A stretch of 64,000 nucleotides of DNA, taken from contig NZ_CP126242.1 of NCBI RefSeq assembly GCF_030142045.1, forward strand, positions 1,488,001 to 1,552,000, in the 5' to 3' direction. Made by a program: the position numbers and the translations under genes. Origin of the DNA: Arthrobacter sp. zg-Y919 (GTDB taxonomy: Bacteria; Actinomycetota; Actinomycetes; Actinomycetales; Micrococcaceae). This document shows, piece by piece, positions 1 through 9,415 of the stretch (position 1 is the stretch's first letter; each line of letters opens with the position of its first letter). The notes below the pieces were generated by a model that did no database searches, was not told the origin of the DNA, and saw only the letters and a program-made list of their open reading frames with translations.

Positions 1-29
1 GCGCCGCCGCCGGGACTGACCAGGGGCGA

Positions 30-50
30 ACCGGACACCGGACACCGGAC
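30..50. repeat. three tandem copies of a 7-bp repeat
   Basis: The heptamer ACCGGAC occurs three times head to tail (30-36, 37-43, 44-50), just beyond the mshC terminator. It lies outside any visible gene. Its role is unknown; it may be simple slippage. Confidence 0.7.
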
Positions 51-53
51 AGC

Positions 54-92
54 AAAACGCCGGCCGCACCCGATGGGTGCGGCCGGCGTTTT
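54..92 (-). terminator. terminator of the uppP-mshC operon
   Basis: A perfect 18-bp stem (54-71 with 75-92) and a 3-nt loop lie 10 bp beyond the mshC stop. The stem is GC-rich with A4/T4 at its ends, so it can act in either direction. Confidence 0.85.
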
Positions 93-101
93 CGATTCCG
101 C

Positions 102-1382
102 TTAGAGCTGGAGTCCGAGCAGGGCGTTCAGCGAGGCACAGACGAGTTCGGCACCGGCCTGGCTCCCCGTCGTCCCGCTGCGGACGGCTGCTCCGGCCCA
201 TGCGTCTACGGCAGCCAAGGCGGCCGGAGCGTTCAGGTCATTGGCCAACGCGGCACGGATCTGCTGCAGGAGTGTGGCGGCGTCGTCGTCGTTGGTGTAC
301 TGCAGCGCCTTCCGCCAGGAAACGAGGCGTTCCTCCGCCTGATGCAGCTGGTCGGAGGTCCAGAACCAGTCGGTGCGGTAGTGGTGCGAGAGCAGCACCA
401 GCCGGATGGCCGCCGGTTCCACTCCCTCGGCCCGCAGCTTGGAGACCAGGACCAGGTTGCCCAGGGACTTGCTCATCTTGGCGCCGTCGAGCCCCACCAT
501 GCCGGCGTGGGCGTAATGCGACGCCAGGGGGGTGCCGGCACAGGCAAAGGCGTGCCCGGCACTCATCTCGTGATGCGGGAAAACCAGGTCGGAGCCGCCG
601 CCCTGCACGGTGAAGGGGCGCGGCAGGAACCGCTGGGCGATGACCGAGCACTCAATGTGCCAGCCGGGGCGTCCCGTGCCGAGCCGGCCGCCGTCCCATG
701 ATGGTTCACCGGTGCGTGCCACCCGCCACAGCAGCGGGTCCAGGGCGTTGCGTTTGCGGGGACGTTCCGGGTCGCCCCCGCGCTCGGCAAACACCGGCAG
801 CATCTGCTCACGGCTCAGGTGCGAGACCTGGCCCAGCCACCACGCGTCGGGGTCGCCGTCGGCCAGGCGGGAGGCCGCATCGACGTCGAAGTAGAGGTCG
901 CCGTCGGGCTCTGTTCCGGTGCCGGGCACGCGGTACGCAAGGCCGCGGTCCATCAGGTCCTCCACCACGGGGACTATCCACTCCACGGCCTCGACCGCAC
1001 CGACGTAGTTGTCCGGGGCGAGGACGTTCAGGGCTTCCATATCCTCGCGGAAAAGCTGGGTCTGTTCCCGAGCGAGCTCCCGCCAATCCGCGCCGGTGGC
1101 ATTGGCCCGCTCGAGCAGCGGGTCGTCCACGTCCGTCACGTTCTGGACGTACCGGACGGTGTACCCCGCGTCCCGCCATTGGCGGTTCAGCAGGTCAAAG
1201 GCCACATAAGTGGAGGCATGGCCCATGTGCGTGGCGTCATACGGGGTGATCCCGCAGACGTAAAGGCTTGCTTCCCCGGCGGGCCGGACGGTTACCCGTG
1301 CCTGGGCGGACGTGTCATAAAGCTGGACGTCGTCCGACGTTCCGGGCAGGGAGGGCAGGGCTGAAGATTTCCAGGCAATCAC
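102..1382 (-). CDS. mshC: L-cysteine:1D-myo-inositol 2-amino-2-deoxy-alpha-D-glucopyranoside ligase (mycothiol biosynthesis)
   Basis: MshC joins cysteine to GlcN-inositol with ATP, the penultimate step of mycothiol synthesis, in the cytosol. The 426-aa protein is a cysteinyl-tRNA synthetase-like class I enzyme: the HIGH-type motif HMGHA lies near residues 52-56, preceded by the zinc-ligand Cys43 ([10 protein letters not shown]), with a second likely ligand at Cys245 (WHIECS), HHEMS near 270, and KMSKS at about 302-306. It lacks the tRNA-binding C-terminal domain of CysRS, which separates MshC from CysS. The start is GTG, giving the family's usual N-terminus (xxAWKSxxxPxLPG). It lies 22 bp downstream of uppP on the same strand, so the two are probably cotranscribed. 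Mycothiol restricts the host to Actinobacteria. Confidence 0.95.
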   Translation of the reverse strand: MIAWKSSALPSLPGTSDDVQLYDTSAQARVTVRPAGEASLYVCGITPYDATHMGHASTYVAFDLLNRQWRDAGYTVRYVQNVTDVDDPLLERANATGADWRELAREQTQLFREDMEALNVLAPDNYVGAVEAVEWIVPVVEDLMDRGLAYRVPGTGTEPDGDLYFDVDAASRLADGDPDAWWLGQVSHLSREQMLPVFAERGGDPERPRKRNALDPLLWRVARTGEPSWDGGRLGTGRPGWHIECSVIAQRFLPRPFTVQGGGSDLVFPHHEMSAGHAFACAGTPLASHYAHAGMVGLDGAKMSKSLGNLVLVSKLRAEGVEPAAIRLVLLSHHYRTDWFWTSDQLHQAEERLVSWRKALQYTNDDDAATLLQQIRAALANDLNAPAALAAVDAWAGAAVRSGTTGSQAGAELVCASLNALLGLQL

Positions 1383-1404
1383 CCTTCAACTCTAACGGGC
1401 GCAG

Positions 1405-2229
1405 CTAGGCGGTGAGGACGCCGAAGCCCAGCAGAAGGTAGATGCAGATGCCCAGCAGGATGCGGTACCAGACGAAGAGGCGGTAGCTGCGGGTGGAGAC
1501 GTACCGCAGGAACCAACCGATGATGATGAAGCCCACAACGAAGGCAACCACGGTGGCGGCGCCGGTCTGGAGGGCGGTGTAGGGCATCGGCTCGTCCAGC
1601 GACTTGACCAGCTGGAACAGGCCGCTGCCGAAGACCGCGGGAATGGCCAGCAGGAAGGCGTACCGTGCGGCCGCTTCACGGGTGTAGCCCATAAACAGGC
1701 CCGCGGTAATGGTGCCGCCGGACCGGGAAACGCCGGGAATGAGCGCCAGCGCCTGGGCGAAGCCGTACAGGATGCCGTGCTTATAGGTGAGCTGGTGCAG
1801 GGTGCGCTGCTGGCGGCCCAGGGCGTCCGCTGCCGCGAGGATGATGCCGAAGACGATCAGCATGGTCGCGACAATCCACAGGCTGCGGAACGTGCTTTCG
1901 ATCTGGTCCTGGAACAGCAGGCCCAGGACCACGATGGGGATGGTGCCGATGATGATGAGCCAGCCCATGCGTGCGTCCGGGTCGCTGCGCGGCACGCGGC
2001 CAAGGAGGGAGCCGAACCAGGACTTGATGATCCGGACAATGTCTTTCCAGAAGTACACCGCGACGGCGGTCTCCGTGCCCAGCTGGGTGATGGCCGTAAA
2101 GGCAGCGCCCGGATCCTGCGCTCCGGGCAGCAGTTCCCCCACGATGCGTAGGTGGGCACTCGAGGAGATGGGGAGGAATTCTGTCAGGCCCTGGATCAGG
2201 CCAAGGAAGATCGCTTCAAACCAATTCAC
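1405..2229 (-). CDS. uppP: undecaprenyl-diphosphatase (UppP/BacA)
   Basis: UppP is an integral membrane phosphatase that recycles undecaprenyl diphosphate to the monophosphate carrier used in peptidoglycan synthesis; it also confers bacitracin tolerance. The 274-aa protein has the family length, the N-terminal [14 protein letters not shown] motif (Gln13-Glu17, active site) and the second signature [10 protein letters not shown] near residues 165-175, with about eight hydrophobic segments. The start is GTG at 2229. There is no clear Shine-Dalgarno sequence; a TANNNT hexamer (TAGAGT on the minus strand, 2237-2242) sits 7 nt upstream, which suggests a leaderless mRNA. First gene of the uppP-mshC pair. 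Confidence 0.95.
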   Translation of the reverse strand: MNWFEAIFLGLIQGLTEFLPISSSAHLRIVGELLPGAQDPGAAFTAITQLGTETAVAVYFWKDIVRIIKSWFGSLLGRVPRSDPDARMGWLIIIGTIPIVVLGLLFQDQIESTFRSLWIVATMLIVFGIILAAADALGRQQRTLHQLTYKHGILYGFAQALALIPGVSRSGGTITAGLFMGYTREAAARYAFLLAIPAVFGSGLFQLVKSLDEPMPYTALQTGAATVVAFVVGFIIIGWFLRYVSTRSYRLFVWYRILLGICIYLLLGFGVLTA

Positions 2230-2236
2230 ACCTAAG

Positions 2237-2242
2237 ACTCTA
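2237..2242 (-). promoter_or_regulatory. candidate -10 box for leaderless uppP
   Basis: TAGAGT on the minus strand matches TANNNT and ends 7 nt before the uppP GTG, the spacing expected when transcription starts at the start codon. No good -35 box is visible. Inferred only from position. Confidence 0.35.
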
Positions 2243-2289
2243 ATTCACGCCCGCCCCACCGCCGTGCACGGAGGCCGGCGGACCGGAGC

Positions 2290-2604
2290 CTATCGGTTGG
2301 CCGACCGGCCCAGGGGGTCCCCGTCTCCCGAATCCCGGCCTGGTTCCGCTTCCAGGACTTCGTCCACGTCCTCTCCGGCTTCGTAGTCGGCGTCGTCCTC
2401 GTCATCCTCGTAGATCTCCAGCGGGGTCACCTCACCGTAGGCGTCGTAGAGGACCTCCTCGTAGACTTCAAAGGCATCGGCAATGGCAAGGTACGCGCTT
2501 TCGACCACTGGATCCTTGTCACCGCGGCGGGCGGCCGCAGCCGCGAGATGCTCCTCGAATGCAGTGATAAGGGACTGGAGCGCGATGCGCGGATCTATGC
2601 TCAT
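2290..2604 (-). CDS. small acidic conserved actinobacterial protein, function unknown
   Basis: A 104-aa protein. The first 55 residues look like a compact helical segment (LQSLITAFEEHLAAAAARR and following); the rest is very acidic, with Asp/Glu runs near residues 65-90 and a basic tail. I recognise it as a type found in other Micrococcaceae but know of no tested function. It has no signal peptide or membrane segment. It starts with ATG at 2604 and is divergent from the DUF5703-type gene at 2646, with only 41 bp between, so the promoters must overlap. Confidence 0.75.
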   Translation of the reverse strand: MSIDPRIALQSLITAFEEHLAAAAARRGDKDPVVESAYLAIADAFEVYEEVLYDAYGEVTPLEIYEDDEDDADYEAGEDVDEVLEAEPGRDSGDGDPLGRSANR

Positions 2605-2645
2605 GCCCTAGACGTTATCGGTAAACTGGGGAAAATTGGAGGGAA

Positions 2646-2879
2646 ATGCGCGAACAAATTCTTGCACCGGAAGTCTCCCGCCGACGGGAAAATTCCCGGG
2701 ATTATGAGTACCTGGTGGTCTCGGTCGACCCGCATGAATCACTGCCGGATGCCCGCCGGCGGCTGGTTGAGCATGCCGAATACGGCAAGTGGGAACTCCA
2801 CCGCAGCCGCATCTACAGCGGCGGCGGCAGGCGGTTCTGGCTGCGGCGCAGGGTCCTGCGCGTCCAGCGGACCTCGTAG
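2646..2879 (+). CDS. DUF5703-type small conserved protein
   Basis: A 77-aa basic protein with the pattern YEYLVVSVDPHESLPDARRRL, then HAEYGKWELHRSRIY and an Arg-rich end. This matches the small actinobacterial DUF5703 family, whose role is unknown. A strong GGAGGG (2638-2643) lies close to the ATG (2-3 nt), so spacing is tight but the start agrees with the family. Transcribed divergently from the acidic protein; its 3' end faces the acyl-CoA dehydrogenase gene convergently, with 28 bp between. Confidence 0.8.
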   Translation: MREQILAPEVSRRRENSRDYEYLVVSVDPHESLPDARRRLVEHAEYGKWELHRSRIYSGGGRRFWLRRRVLRVQRTS

Positions 2880-2907
2880 CTCCGGGCTGCGCATCTTCTG
2901 CGGGGCC

Positions 2908-4056
2908 TCACTCCACCGGCCCCAGAACCGCGTTGGCCACGCTGGCATGGACCGAATCCTCACTCGAGGGGTGGAACATCCCGGCGAGGACGTCCCGGTA
3001 GAGGCGTTCCAGTTCGGCACCCCGGAAATAGCTGCGTCCGCCGGCAACCCGGACGGCGGTTTCGACCACGCCGCGGGCCGTTTCGGTGCTCCGGTACTTC
3101 AGGCCGGAAAGCAGCGGGAACCAATACGTCCCGTGGTCGGTGCCGTCCTCCAGGTCCCGGGCGACCGCGCCGAGCTGCAGATGCACGCCGTCCATCCGTA
3201 GTGCGGCGTCCGCAATCTTCCACCGGGTGCCGGGGTCTGCCGACGCCGGTGCACCCTCCCGCGAAACGCGGCCTGTGGCAGCCTCAACGGCCAGTTCCAC
3301 TGCCCGGTCTCCGATTCCCGTGTAGACCGCGGACAACAGCGTCTCGAACAGCGCGAAGATCCAGAAGACGAAGGGATCCCGGTGCGGACCCACCGGCGTC
3401 GTACGGACCATCCGCTCCCCCGGCACCACTGCATTGTCCAGGCGGGTGGTGCAGGACTGGCTGGCCCGCATGCCCATGGTGTTCCAGTCGTCCGCGATGG
3501 TGATCCCCGCGGTCCCGCGGTCGGCGAAGCCGAACACCAGCCGCGGCTCCTCCGGGTCCGAGGAGTCCTTCCCGAAGATGCCCAGCCGTGTCCAGGCCGG
3601 GGACAGGCTGGTGAATATCTTGGTGCCGGTGAAGGCATAACCGCCGCCGTCCGTGGGGAGGGCCTCGGTATGCGAATCGAAGAGCACGGCGGGGTTCCCC
3701 GGCTCCGACACCCCGAAGGCAAAGAGCTCTCCTGCTGCGGCTTCACGCAGCACGAAATCCAGCGAGTCATCACCCTGCAGTGCCAACAAATGCGCCACAC
3801 CGCACCAGACCAGGTGCATGTTCACCGCCAGTGCTGTGGCGGGAGCGGCGGAGGCCAGGAGCCGCTGGCAGGAGACGACGTCGGGAATCCCCATGCCGGC
3901 CCCTCCCCTGTCCGGGGAGGTGAACAGGGCGAGGTAGCCCGCTGCGCGCAGGTCTTCCAGGTCCTCCGTGAAGAAACTATTGTCCTCGTCATAACCGGCG
4001 GCACGGGACCGCAGCCGCGACAGCAGTTCCGGGGTCAGGATTTCGGTGGCCTGCAC
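2908..4056 (-). CDS. acyl-CoA dehydrogenase family flavoprotein
   Basis: A 382-aa FAD-dependent enzyme of the acyl-CoA dehydrogenase fold: N-terminal helical domain to about residue 110, middle beta domain with FTGTKIFTSLSPAW-type substrate/FAD-binding sequence and a DWNTMGMRAS strand around 190-210, and a C-terminal helical domain. The exact substrate is not evident. It starts at GTG 4056 with a good AAGGAGA box 7 nt upstream and lies 22 bp downstream of the M20 peptidase, so they probably form one operon. The typical catalytic Glu position of short-chain enzymes is not obvious, so it could oxidise something other than a simple acyl-CoA. Confidence 0.85.
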   Translation of the reverse strand: MQATEILTPELLSRLRSRAAGYDEDNSFFTEDLEDLRAAGYLALFTSPDRGGAGMGIPDVVSCQRLLASAAPATALAVNMHLVWCGVAHLLALQGDDSLDFVLREAAAGELFAFGVSEPGNPAVLFDSHTEALPTDGGGYAFTGTKIFTSLSPAWTRLGIFGKDSSDPEEPRLVFGFADRGTAGITIADDWNTMGMRASQSCTTRLDNAVVPGERMVRTTPVGPHRDPFVFWIFALFETLLSAVYTGIGDRAVELAVEAATGRVSREGAPASADPGTRWKIADAALRMDGVHLQLGAVARDLEDGTDHGTYWFPLLSGLKYRSTETARGVVETAVRVAGGRSYFRGAELERLYRDVLAGMFHPSSEDSVHASVANAVLGPVE

Positions 4057-4078
4057 AGGGCTCTCCTTCGAACGGGGC

Positions 4079-5401
4079 TTAGTACCGGGTCAGCAGGCGG
4101 GACAGTACCCGTGTGCCGAACTTCAGCGAATCCACCGGCACCCGTTCATCGACGCCGTGGAACATGCCGGTGAAGTCCAGATCCTCCGGCAGGCGCAGCG
4201 GGGCAAAACCGTACCCGGTGATGCCCAGGCGGCTGAGCGACTTGTTGTCCGTACCGCCGGAAAGCGTGTAGGGCAGCACCGGCGCCCCTGGATCCTCGGC
4301 CTGCAGTGCGGAGATCATCGAATCCACGAGGTTGCCCTTGAACGGCACCTCGAGGGACACATCCTGGTGCTCGTAGCTGATGTCGATGCCGTCGCCGGCG
4401 AGTTCGCGGATGGTGGCGAGCACCTGCTCCTCCTGGCCGGGCAGGGTGCGGGCATCGATGAGGGCCTCGGCAGTGCCGGGGATGACATTGTGCTTGTAGC
4501 CGGCCTTCAGGACCGTCGGGTTGGACGTGTTCTGCAGTGTGGCACCGACAAAGCGGGCCACGGTGCCCAGTTCCGCGAGGATCCGGTCGGGGTTGTCCGG
4601 ATCGAACTCGACGCCGGTCAGTTCCGTGACGCCGTCCAGGAAGGCACGGGTGGTGTCCGTCAGTTCAATGGGCCAGGGGTGGCTGCCGATGTTGGCAACA
4701 GCCCGCGCCAGCTGGGTGACCGCGTTGTCGGTATTGATCTGGGAGCCGTGGCCGGCCCGGCCGTGGGCCACCAGGCGCAGCCAGGAAATCCCCTTTTCGG
4801 CTGTCTGCAGCAGGTACGTCCGCTGTCCGCCGATGGTCGCGGAGAAGCCGCCCACCTCGGAGATGGCCTCGGTGGCACCGTCGAACAGTTCCGGCCGGTG
4901 CTCAACCGCCCAGCGGGCGCCGTAGTCGCCGCCGGCCTCCTCGTCGGCAAAGAACGCGAAGACAATGTCCCGCCGCGGCCGGGTTCCGGTGGCGGCCATG
5001 GACCGCATCACGGACAGGATCATGGCATCCATGTCCTTCATGTCCACGGCGCCGCGGCCCCAGATCAGTCCGTCCCGTTCCTCGCCGCTGAACGGGTCCA
5101 CGGTCCAGTCCTCTTTCTGCGCCGGCACCACGTCAAGGTGGCCGTGCACCACGAGGGCGGGCAGGGAGGAGTCGGTGCCTTCCATCCGGGTGACCACGGA
5201 GGCCCGCCCCGGGGCAGACTCGAAGAGATCGGCGGACAGTCCGGCTTCCTCGATCAGGCCCGCGGTGTACTCAGCTGCGGCGCGCTCCCCTGGACCGGAA
5301 TTGTCTCCGAAGTTGGAGGTGTCAAAGCGGATGAGCTCCTGGCAGATCCGGGCCACCTCATCTTCGGCACGGGGCAGATCGGCGCGGATGTCATCAGGCA
5401 T
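4079..5401 (-). CDS. M20/M25/M40 family zinc metallohydrolase (dipeptidase/deacylase type)
   Basis: A 440-aa cytosolic metallopeptidase. The metal site is visible: HGHLDVVP with His86-x-His88-x-Asp90, the bridging Asp in GRGAVDMKD near 119, and the general base/metal Glu pair in ADEEAGG near 153. The dimerisation (lid) domain spans about residues 195-310. M20 members cleave dipeptides or N-acyl amino acids; the substrate here cannot be told. A near-ideal GAAGGAGAAGACC leader precedes the ATG at 5401. It is the first gene of a two-gene operon with the acyl-CoA dehydrogenase. Confidence 0.9.
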   Translation of the reverse strand: MPDDIRADLPRAEDEVARICQELIRFDTSNFGDNSGPGERAAAEYTAGLIEEAGLSADLFESAPGRASVVTRMEGTDSSLPALVVHGHLDVVPAQKEDWTVDPFSGEERDGLIWGRGAVDMKDMDAMILSVMRSMAATGTRPRRDIVFAFFADEEAGGDYGARWAVEHRPELFDGATEAISEVGGFSATIGGQRTYLLQTAEKGISWLRLVAHGRAGHGSQINTDNAVTQLARAVANIGSHPWPIELTDTTRAFLDGVTELTGVEFDPDNPDRILAELGTVARFVGATLQNTSNPTVLKAGYKHNVIPGTAEALIDARTLPGQEEQVLATIRELAGDGIDISYEHQDVSLEVPFKGNLVDSMISALQAEDPGAPVLPYTLSGGTDNKSLSRLGITGYGFAPLRLPEDLDFTGMFHGVDERVPVDSLKFGTRVLSRLLTRY

Positions 5402-5604
5402 GGTCTTCTCCTTCGGTGAACTGTGCAGCCAGCTTAGCCAGAGCCGGGGTGTGACGGGCGGTTATTTGCCGCCACATGACCGTTTCCTGCCCGTGGCTAG
5501 GGCCGATTCGTGGTTCCCGGCCAAACCGTGTTAGAGTTTTTTCCGTTGCTTTTGAAGGTTTCGAACGACGGAAACGGCGTAAGAACACCGGCAAAACCAC
5601 CTCT

Positions 5605-5687
5605 GCGCGGGTGGCGGAATGGCAGACGCGCTAGCTTGAGGTGCTAGTCCTCTAACGAGGGTGGGGGTTCAAGTCCCCCTCCGCGCA
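5605..5687 (+). tRNA. tRNA-Leu (anticodon GAG)
   Basis: An 83-nt class II tRNA. The acceptor arm GCGCGGG (5605-5611) pairs with TCCGCGC (5680-5686) and A5687 is the discriminator base. The anticodon stem CTAGC/GCTAG encloses a 7-nt loop with GAG at 5638-5640. A long variable arm follows, then a GGGGG/CCCCC T-stem with TTCAAGT. The 3' CCA is not encoded. It reads CUC/CUU leucine codons. It stands alone and is followed at once by a terminator. Confidence 0.96.
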
Positions 5688-5692
5688 CAGTG

Positions 5693-5734
5693 AAGTCCTC
5701 CTGGAATCTACGGATTCCGGGAGGACTTTTTTGT
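5693..5734 (+). terminator. tRNA-Leu terminator
   Basis: A 16-bp stem (5693-5708 with 5713-5728, one G-T pair) with loop TACG, followed by T-rich sequence, directly after the tRNA. A textbook intrinsic terminator. Confidence 0.9.
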
Positions 5735-5800
5735 TTGCCTGAAACGGTGCCATGTGATCTTTGCCTCACATGCCCCGCCGCCCTTCGATACGCTCGCAGC

Positions 5801-7099
5801 ATGGACGTCAGTGCAGTCGTAAATCTCCTCCTGGTGGTGTTCTTTATCCTGGTGGGCGGAATCTTCGCCGCCGCGGAAATGGCATTGGTCACCCTGCGCG
5901 AGAGCCAGCTCAGCGGCATAGAACGGAGTGGGAAGCAGGGCAGGCGCACCGCGCACCTGGCCCGCAATCCCAACCTGTTCCTGTCGGCGATCCAGATCGG
6001 CGTGACTCTCGCCGGTTTCTTCTCTGCGGCCTATGGTGCCTCCGCCCTGGCTCCGACGGTGGTTCCGCTGCTGCGGCAGTGGGGCCTGGCGCAGCCTGCA
6101 GCGGAGGCGACGGCGTTCATCCTCCTGACGCTGGCCGTGGCGTACCTGTCCCTGGTGTTCTCCGAGCTGGTCCCCAAACGGCTGGCCATGCAGAACGCGG
6201 TGCTTTTTGCCCGGGTCCTCTCCCCCGGACTGAACCTGTTTGCGGTGCTTATGCGTCCCGTCATCCGGCTCCTCTCCTTCTCCACGGACACCGTGGTGCG
6301 GTTGCTGGGCGGAAACCCGGAGGCCAGGACCGTGCCGGTGAGCAGCGAGGAGCTCTGGGACATGGTGGCCGCCAGCCCGATGCTGGCCGAGGACAGCCGG
6401 CGGATCCTCAACGACGTCTTTGGGGCGGGTACGCGGCTGGTGCAGGAGGTGATGCGGCCCCGGACCGAAGTGGTGTTTGTCCGGGCGGACCTTCGCTTGG
6501 ACGAGGCACTTCACCAGGTGCGGCACCAGCCCTATTCCCGTTATCCGGTCACCGGTGCCTCGGTGGATGACATTGTGGGGTTCATCCACGTCCGGGATCT
6601 CATGCCGGACCCTGAAGGTCCGGAACCGGACCGGCGTACCGTCGCCGACATCCTGCGCCCGATCCTGTTCCTGCCCGGGACAGCGGCAGTGCTGCCCTCG
6701 TTGGGCCGGATGCGCCGGGGGAACAGCCATATCGCGGTAGTGGCCGACGAATACGGCGGCACGGACGGCATAGTCACGCTCGAAGACCTGGTGGAGGAGC
6801 TGGTGGGGGAAATCTATGACGAGTTCGACACCGGCGAGGACCCCGAGGACCGCTACCACCGGGAAAAGGGACAGCTGGTGGTGGACGGGGCACTCATTCT
6901 GCAGGAATTCGAACGGCTGACCGGCGTCGGACTGCCGGAGGGCCAGTATGAAACGGTTGCCGGATACATCCTGGACCAGCTGGGGCGGGTGGCACGGCCC
7001 GGCGACACCGTACCGGCCCCGGGCTGCCGGCTCGAGGTCCTAGGCGTGCGGCGGCGGCGGATCGGAGCTGTCCGGGTGATTCCCGGGGCACCCGCGTAG
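5801..7099 (+). CDS. CorC/HlyC family membrane protein with CBS domains
   Basis: A 432-aa member of the CNNM/CorC family. The N-terminal DUF21 domain carries about four membrane helices (residues 1-170; starts MDVSAVVNLLLVVFFIL), then two CBS domains (about 200-320, including HIAVVADEYGGTDGIVTLEDL) and a small C-terminal CorC_HlyC domain (about 340-425). The family is linked to magnesium/cobalt transport, though many bacterial members are untested. I place the start at ATG 5801; an upstream in-frame ATG at 5690 would overlap the tRNA terminator and add an unlikely N-terminus. No clear Shine-Dalgarno sequence precedes 5801. Confidence 0.9.
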   Translation: MDVSAVVNLLLVVFFILVGGIFAAAEMALVTLRESQLSGIERSGKQGRRTAHLARNPNLFLSAIQIGVTLAGFFSAAYGASALAPTVVPLLRQWGLAQPAAEATAFILLTLAVAYLSLVFSELVPKRLAMQNAVLFARVLSPGLNLFAVLMRPVIRLLSFSTDTVVRLLGGNPEARTVPVSSEELWDMVAASPMLAEDSRRILNDVFGAGTRLVQEVMRPRTEVVFVRADLRLDEALHQVRHQPYSRYPVTGASVDDIVGFIHVRDLMPDPEGPEPDRRTVADILRPILFLPGTAAVLPSLGRMRRGNSHIAVVADEYGGTDGIVTLEDLVEELVGEIYDEFDTGEDPEDRYHREKGQLVVDGALILQEFERLTGVGLPEGQYETVAGYILDQLGRVARPGDTVPAPGCRLEVLGVRRRRIGAVRVIPGAPA

Positions 7100-7187
7100 G
7101 CCGTCAGTGCATCCCATTGCCAGACCCGGCACCCACCGCGCAGAATACGTCCCAACGCGGTATCAGGGAACGTCCGGAAGGACAGCC

Positions 7188-8591
7188 ATGGCTGACACCA
7201 AGTCTGAGACAGGCCAGACCGAGCTAAAGCGGGTCATGGGCACCAAACTGCTGCTGCTGTTCATTGTCGGCGACATTCTGGGAACCGGTGTCTACGCGCT
7301 TACCGGACAGGTGGCCGGCGAGATCGGCGGCGCGGCATGGGCGCCCATCCTCCTGGCGTTTGCGGTGGCCACGATCACCGCCTTTTCGTATCTGGAACTG
7401 GTGACCAAATATCCGCAGGCCGCCGGTGCCGCGCTGTACACGCACAAGGCCTTCGGCGTGCACTTCCTGACGTTCCTGGTGACATTCGCCGTGCTCTGCT
7501 CGGGTATAACCTCCGCTTCAACGGCTTCCAAGTTCCTGGCCGAGAACTTCATTGTGGGGTTCGACCTGGAGTGGGGGCAGACCGGCGTCACCTGGATCGC
7601 GGTCATCTTTATGCTGTTGCTGGCCGCCGTTAACCTGAGGGGCGCGGCGGAAAGCGTGAAGTTCAACATCGTGCTGACCGCCATCGAACTGACCGGACTG
7701 CTGATAGTCATCGCCATCGGGTTCTGGGCCATGAGCCAGGGCAACGCGGATTTCTCCCGGGTGGTCGTGTTCGAAACCGAAGCGGGCAAAAGCGTGTTCC
7801 TCGCCCTCACCGGAGCCACGGCCCTGGCGTTCTTCTCCATGGTCGGTTTCGAGGACTCGGTAAACATGGCCGAGGAAACGCATGACCCCGTCCGGATTTT
7901 CCCCAAGGTGATGCTCACCGGCCTGACGATCACCGTTTGTGTCTATCTCCTGGTCTCGGTGGCTGCCGTGGCCGTGGTGCCGGTGGGACAACTCTCCGAG
8001 TCCGCCACCCCGCTGCTGGAAGTGGTGCGGGCCGGCGCACCCAACCTGCCCGTGGACGTCATCTATCCGTTCCTGTCGATTTTCGCCGTCGCCAACACCG
8101 CCCTGATCAACATGCTGATGGCGAGCCGCCTGCTCTACGGCATGGCGAAGCAGGACGTGCTGCCACGGGGGCTCTCCTCCGTCCTCCCCGGACGGCGCAC
8201 CCCCTGGGCCTCCATCGCCTTTACGACGGCGATCGCGGTCGGTTTGATCATTGTGGTCACCAACTTCATGGGCCGGGAAACGGTGACGGCGCTTGGCGGC
8301 ACGACCGCGCTGCTGCTGCTGGGCGTGTTTACGGTGGTCAACATTGCCTGCATTGTCCTGCGCAGGATCCCGTCCGAGCGTGCCCACTTCCACTCCCCTC
8401 GGGTGATGCCTTTCATCGGTGCCCTGACCTGCGCCTTCCTGATCGGCCCGTGGGCGCAGGACGCCATCGAGTACCGGATCGCCGGGCTGCTGCTGCTGCT
8501 CGGCCTGGTGCTGTGGCTGCTCACCTGGATCTGGAACCGCGCAGTGAAGGCCCGCAAAACCCGCTTCAGCGACCCATCGCAGCTGAGTTGA
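7188..8591 (+). CDS. APC superfamily amino acid permease
   Basis: A 467-aa polytopic membrane transporter with about 12 hydrophobic helices. The first helix carries the APC signature GDILGTGVYALTG, and helix 6 has the FFSMVGFEDSVNMAEE segment seen in the YfnA/CAT-like cationic amino acid group. The substrate is probably an amino acid, unspecified. The start at ATG 7188 is chosen for GGAAGGA 5-6 nt upstream and because translation upstream (from 7107) looks non-native. A universal stress protein gene follows 37 bp downstream on the same strand, a pairing often seen for APC transporters. Confidence 0.9.
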   Translation: MADTKSETGQTELKRVMGTKLLLLFIVGDILGTGVYALTGQVAGEIGGAAWAPILLAFAVATITAFSYLELVTKYPQAAGAALYTHKAFGVHFLTFLVTFAVLCSGITSASTASKFLAENFIVGFDLEWGQTGVTWIAVIFMLLLAAVNLRGAAESVKFNIVLTAIELTGLLIVIAIGFWAMSQGNADFSRVVVFETEAGKSVFLALTGATALAFFSMVGFEDSVNMAEETHDPVRIFPKVMLTGLTITVCVYLLVSVAAVAVVPVGQLSESATPLLEVVRAGAPNLPVDVIYPFLSIFAVANTALINMLMASRLLYGMAKQDVLPRGLSSVLPGRRTPWASIAFTTAIAVGLIIVVTNFMGRETVTALGGTTALLLLGVFTVVNIACIVLRRIPSERAHFHSPRVMPFIGALTCAFLIGPWAQDAIEYRIAGLLLLLGLVLWLLTWIWNRAVKARKTRFSDPSQLS

Positions 8592-8628
8592 GGGGATCAG
8601 CGATGGAGGAGGCAGGAAGAAGGAAGCC

Positions 8629-9021
8629 ATGAGCGTCGTCGTCGGATTCGTCCCCACCCCGGAAGGGGAGGCAGCGCTGCGCGCTGCGATCCGTGCAGCC
8701 CGTGACCTGGCCACCGGACTCGTGGTGGTCAACGTCGAAAGCACGCGCAAACCCCGGCCCGAACATACCCCGGACTATCTCAAGGCACTGACCAGTGTCC
8801 TGGACGGCAGTGGGGTGTCGCACGTTCTGCTTCACCCAATGGGTGACTTCGATGCCTCCGAGGAAATTCTGAAGGCCTCGGAAAACCACGGCGCCCAGCT
8901 GGTGGTGCTGGGAATCCGGCACCGGACACCGGTAGGCAAGCTTTTCCTTGGCAGCACGTCCCAGCGCGTGCTGCTGGAGGCTGCCTGCCCCGTCCTGGCG
9001 GTCAAAGCGGGCCAGGCCTGA
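8629..9021 (+). CDS. universal stress protein (UspA family)
   Basis: A 130-aa single Usp domain. The ATP-binding signature is present near the C-terminus: GIRHRTPVGKLFLGSTSQ fits G-x2-G-x9-G(S/T), followed by the CPVLAVK strand. It may modulate the upstream APC permease. GGAGG and AAGGAAG boxes lie just before ATG 8629. The stop lies 3 bp from the stop of the convergent YciI gene. Confidence 0.92.
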   Translation: MSVVVGFVPTPEGEAALRAAIRAARDLATGLVVVNVESTRKPRPEHTPDYLKALTSVLDGSGVSHVLLHPMGDFDASEEILKASENHGAQLVVLGIRHRTPVGKLFLGSTSQRVLLEAACPVLAVKAGQA

Positions 9022-9024
9022 GGC

Positions 9025-9363
9025 CTAGCTTTCCGGATCAAACATGAACTCGCGGAGCTCCTGCGCACAACGGCAGGACACCGCTATCTTTCGGGCCCAC
9101 TCCACTGCGTCCTCACGGGTCGGCAGCTCCAGGACAGTGAAGCCGCCCAAGAGGTGGCTGCCGGGATAGATTTCGGGGTTCACGGATCCGTCGGCGGAGA
9201 CAATCACGGGATCCACCTTTTCCTCGATCCCACCGCCGAAGATATACACACCGGCCGCTTTTGCCTCCCTGATGACGGCGCGCGAATCGGCTGCAACAAC
9301 CGGAAACTCCTCGTCGGTGAGTACCATGGCTTCGCTCGGAAAGGAGATGAGGTATTTGGTCAT
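9025..9363 (-). CDS. YciI family protein
   Basis: A 112-aa ferredoxin-like alpha/beta protein of the YciI/YCII group (MTKYLISFPSEA start; GSHLLGGFTVLELPTREDAVEWA near residues 68-92). The family includes dehydrochlorinase- and sigma-factor-linked members; the function here is unknown. I chose ATG 9363 because upstream sequence in frame looks like read-through of another gene's shadow. It lies 52 bp downstream of kynU on the same strand, so the two may be cotranscribed, but no pathway link is established. Confidence 0.85.
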   Translation of the reverse strand: MTKYLISFPSEAMVLTDEEFPVVAADSRAVIREAKAAGVYIFGGGIEEKVDPVIVSADGSVNPEIYPGSHLLGGFTVLELPTREDAVEWARKIAVSCRCAQELREFMFDPES

Positions 9364-9415
9364 GCCCGAAGGGTGGCCCGTAGACGGGCGGATGGCAACG
9401 GGTATCCGCGTGCGC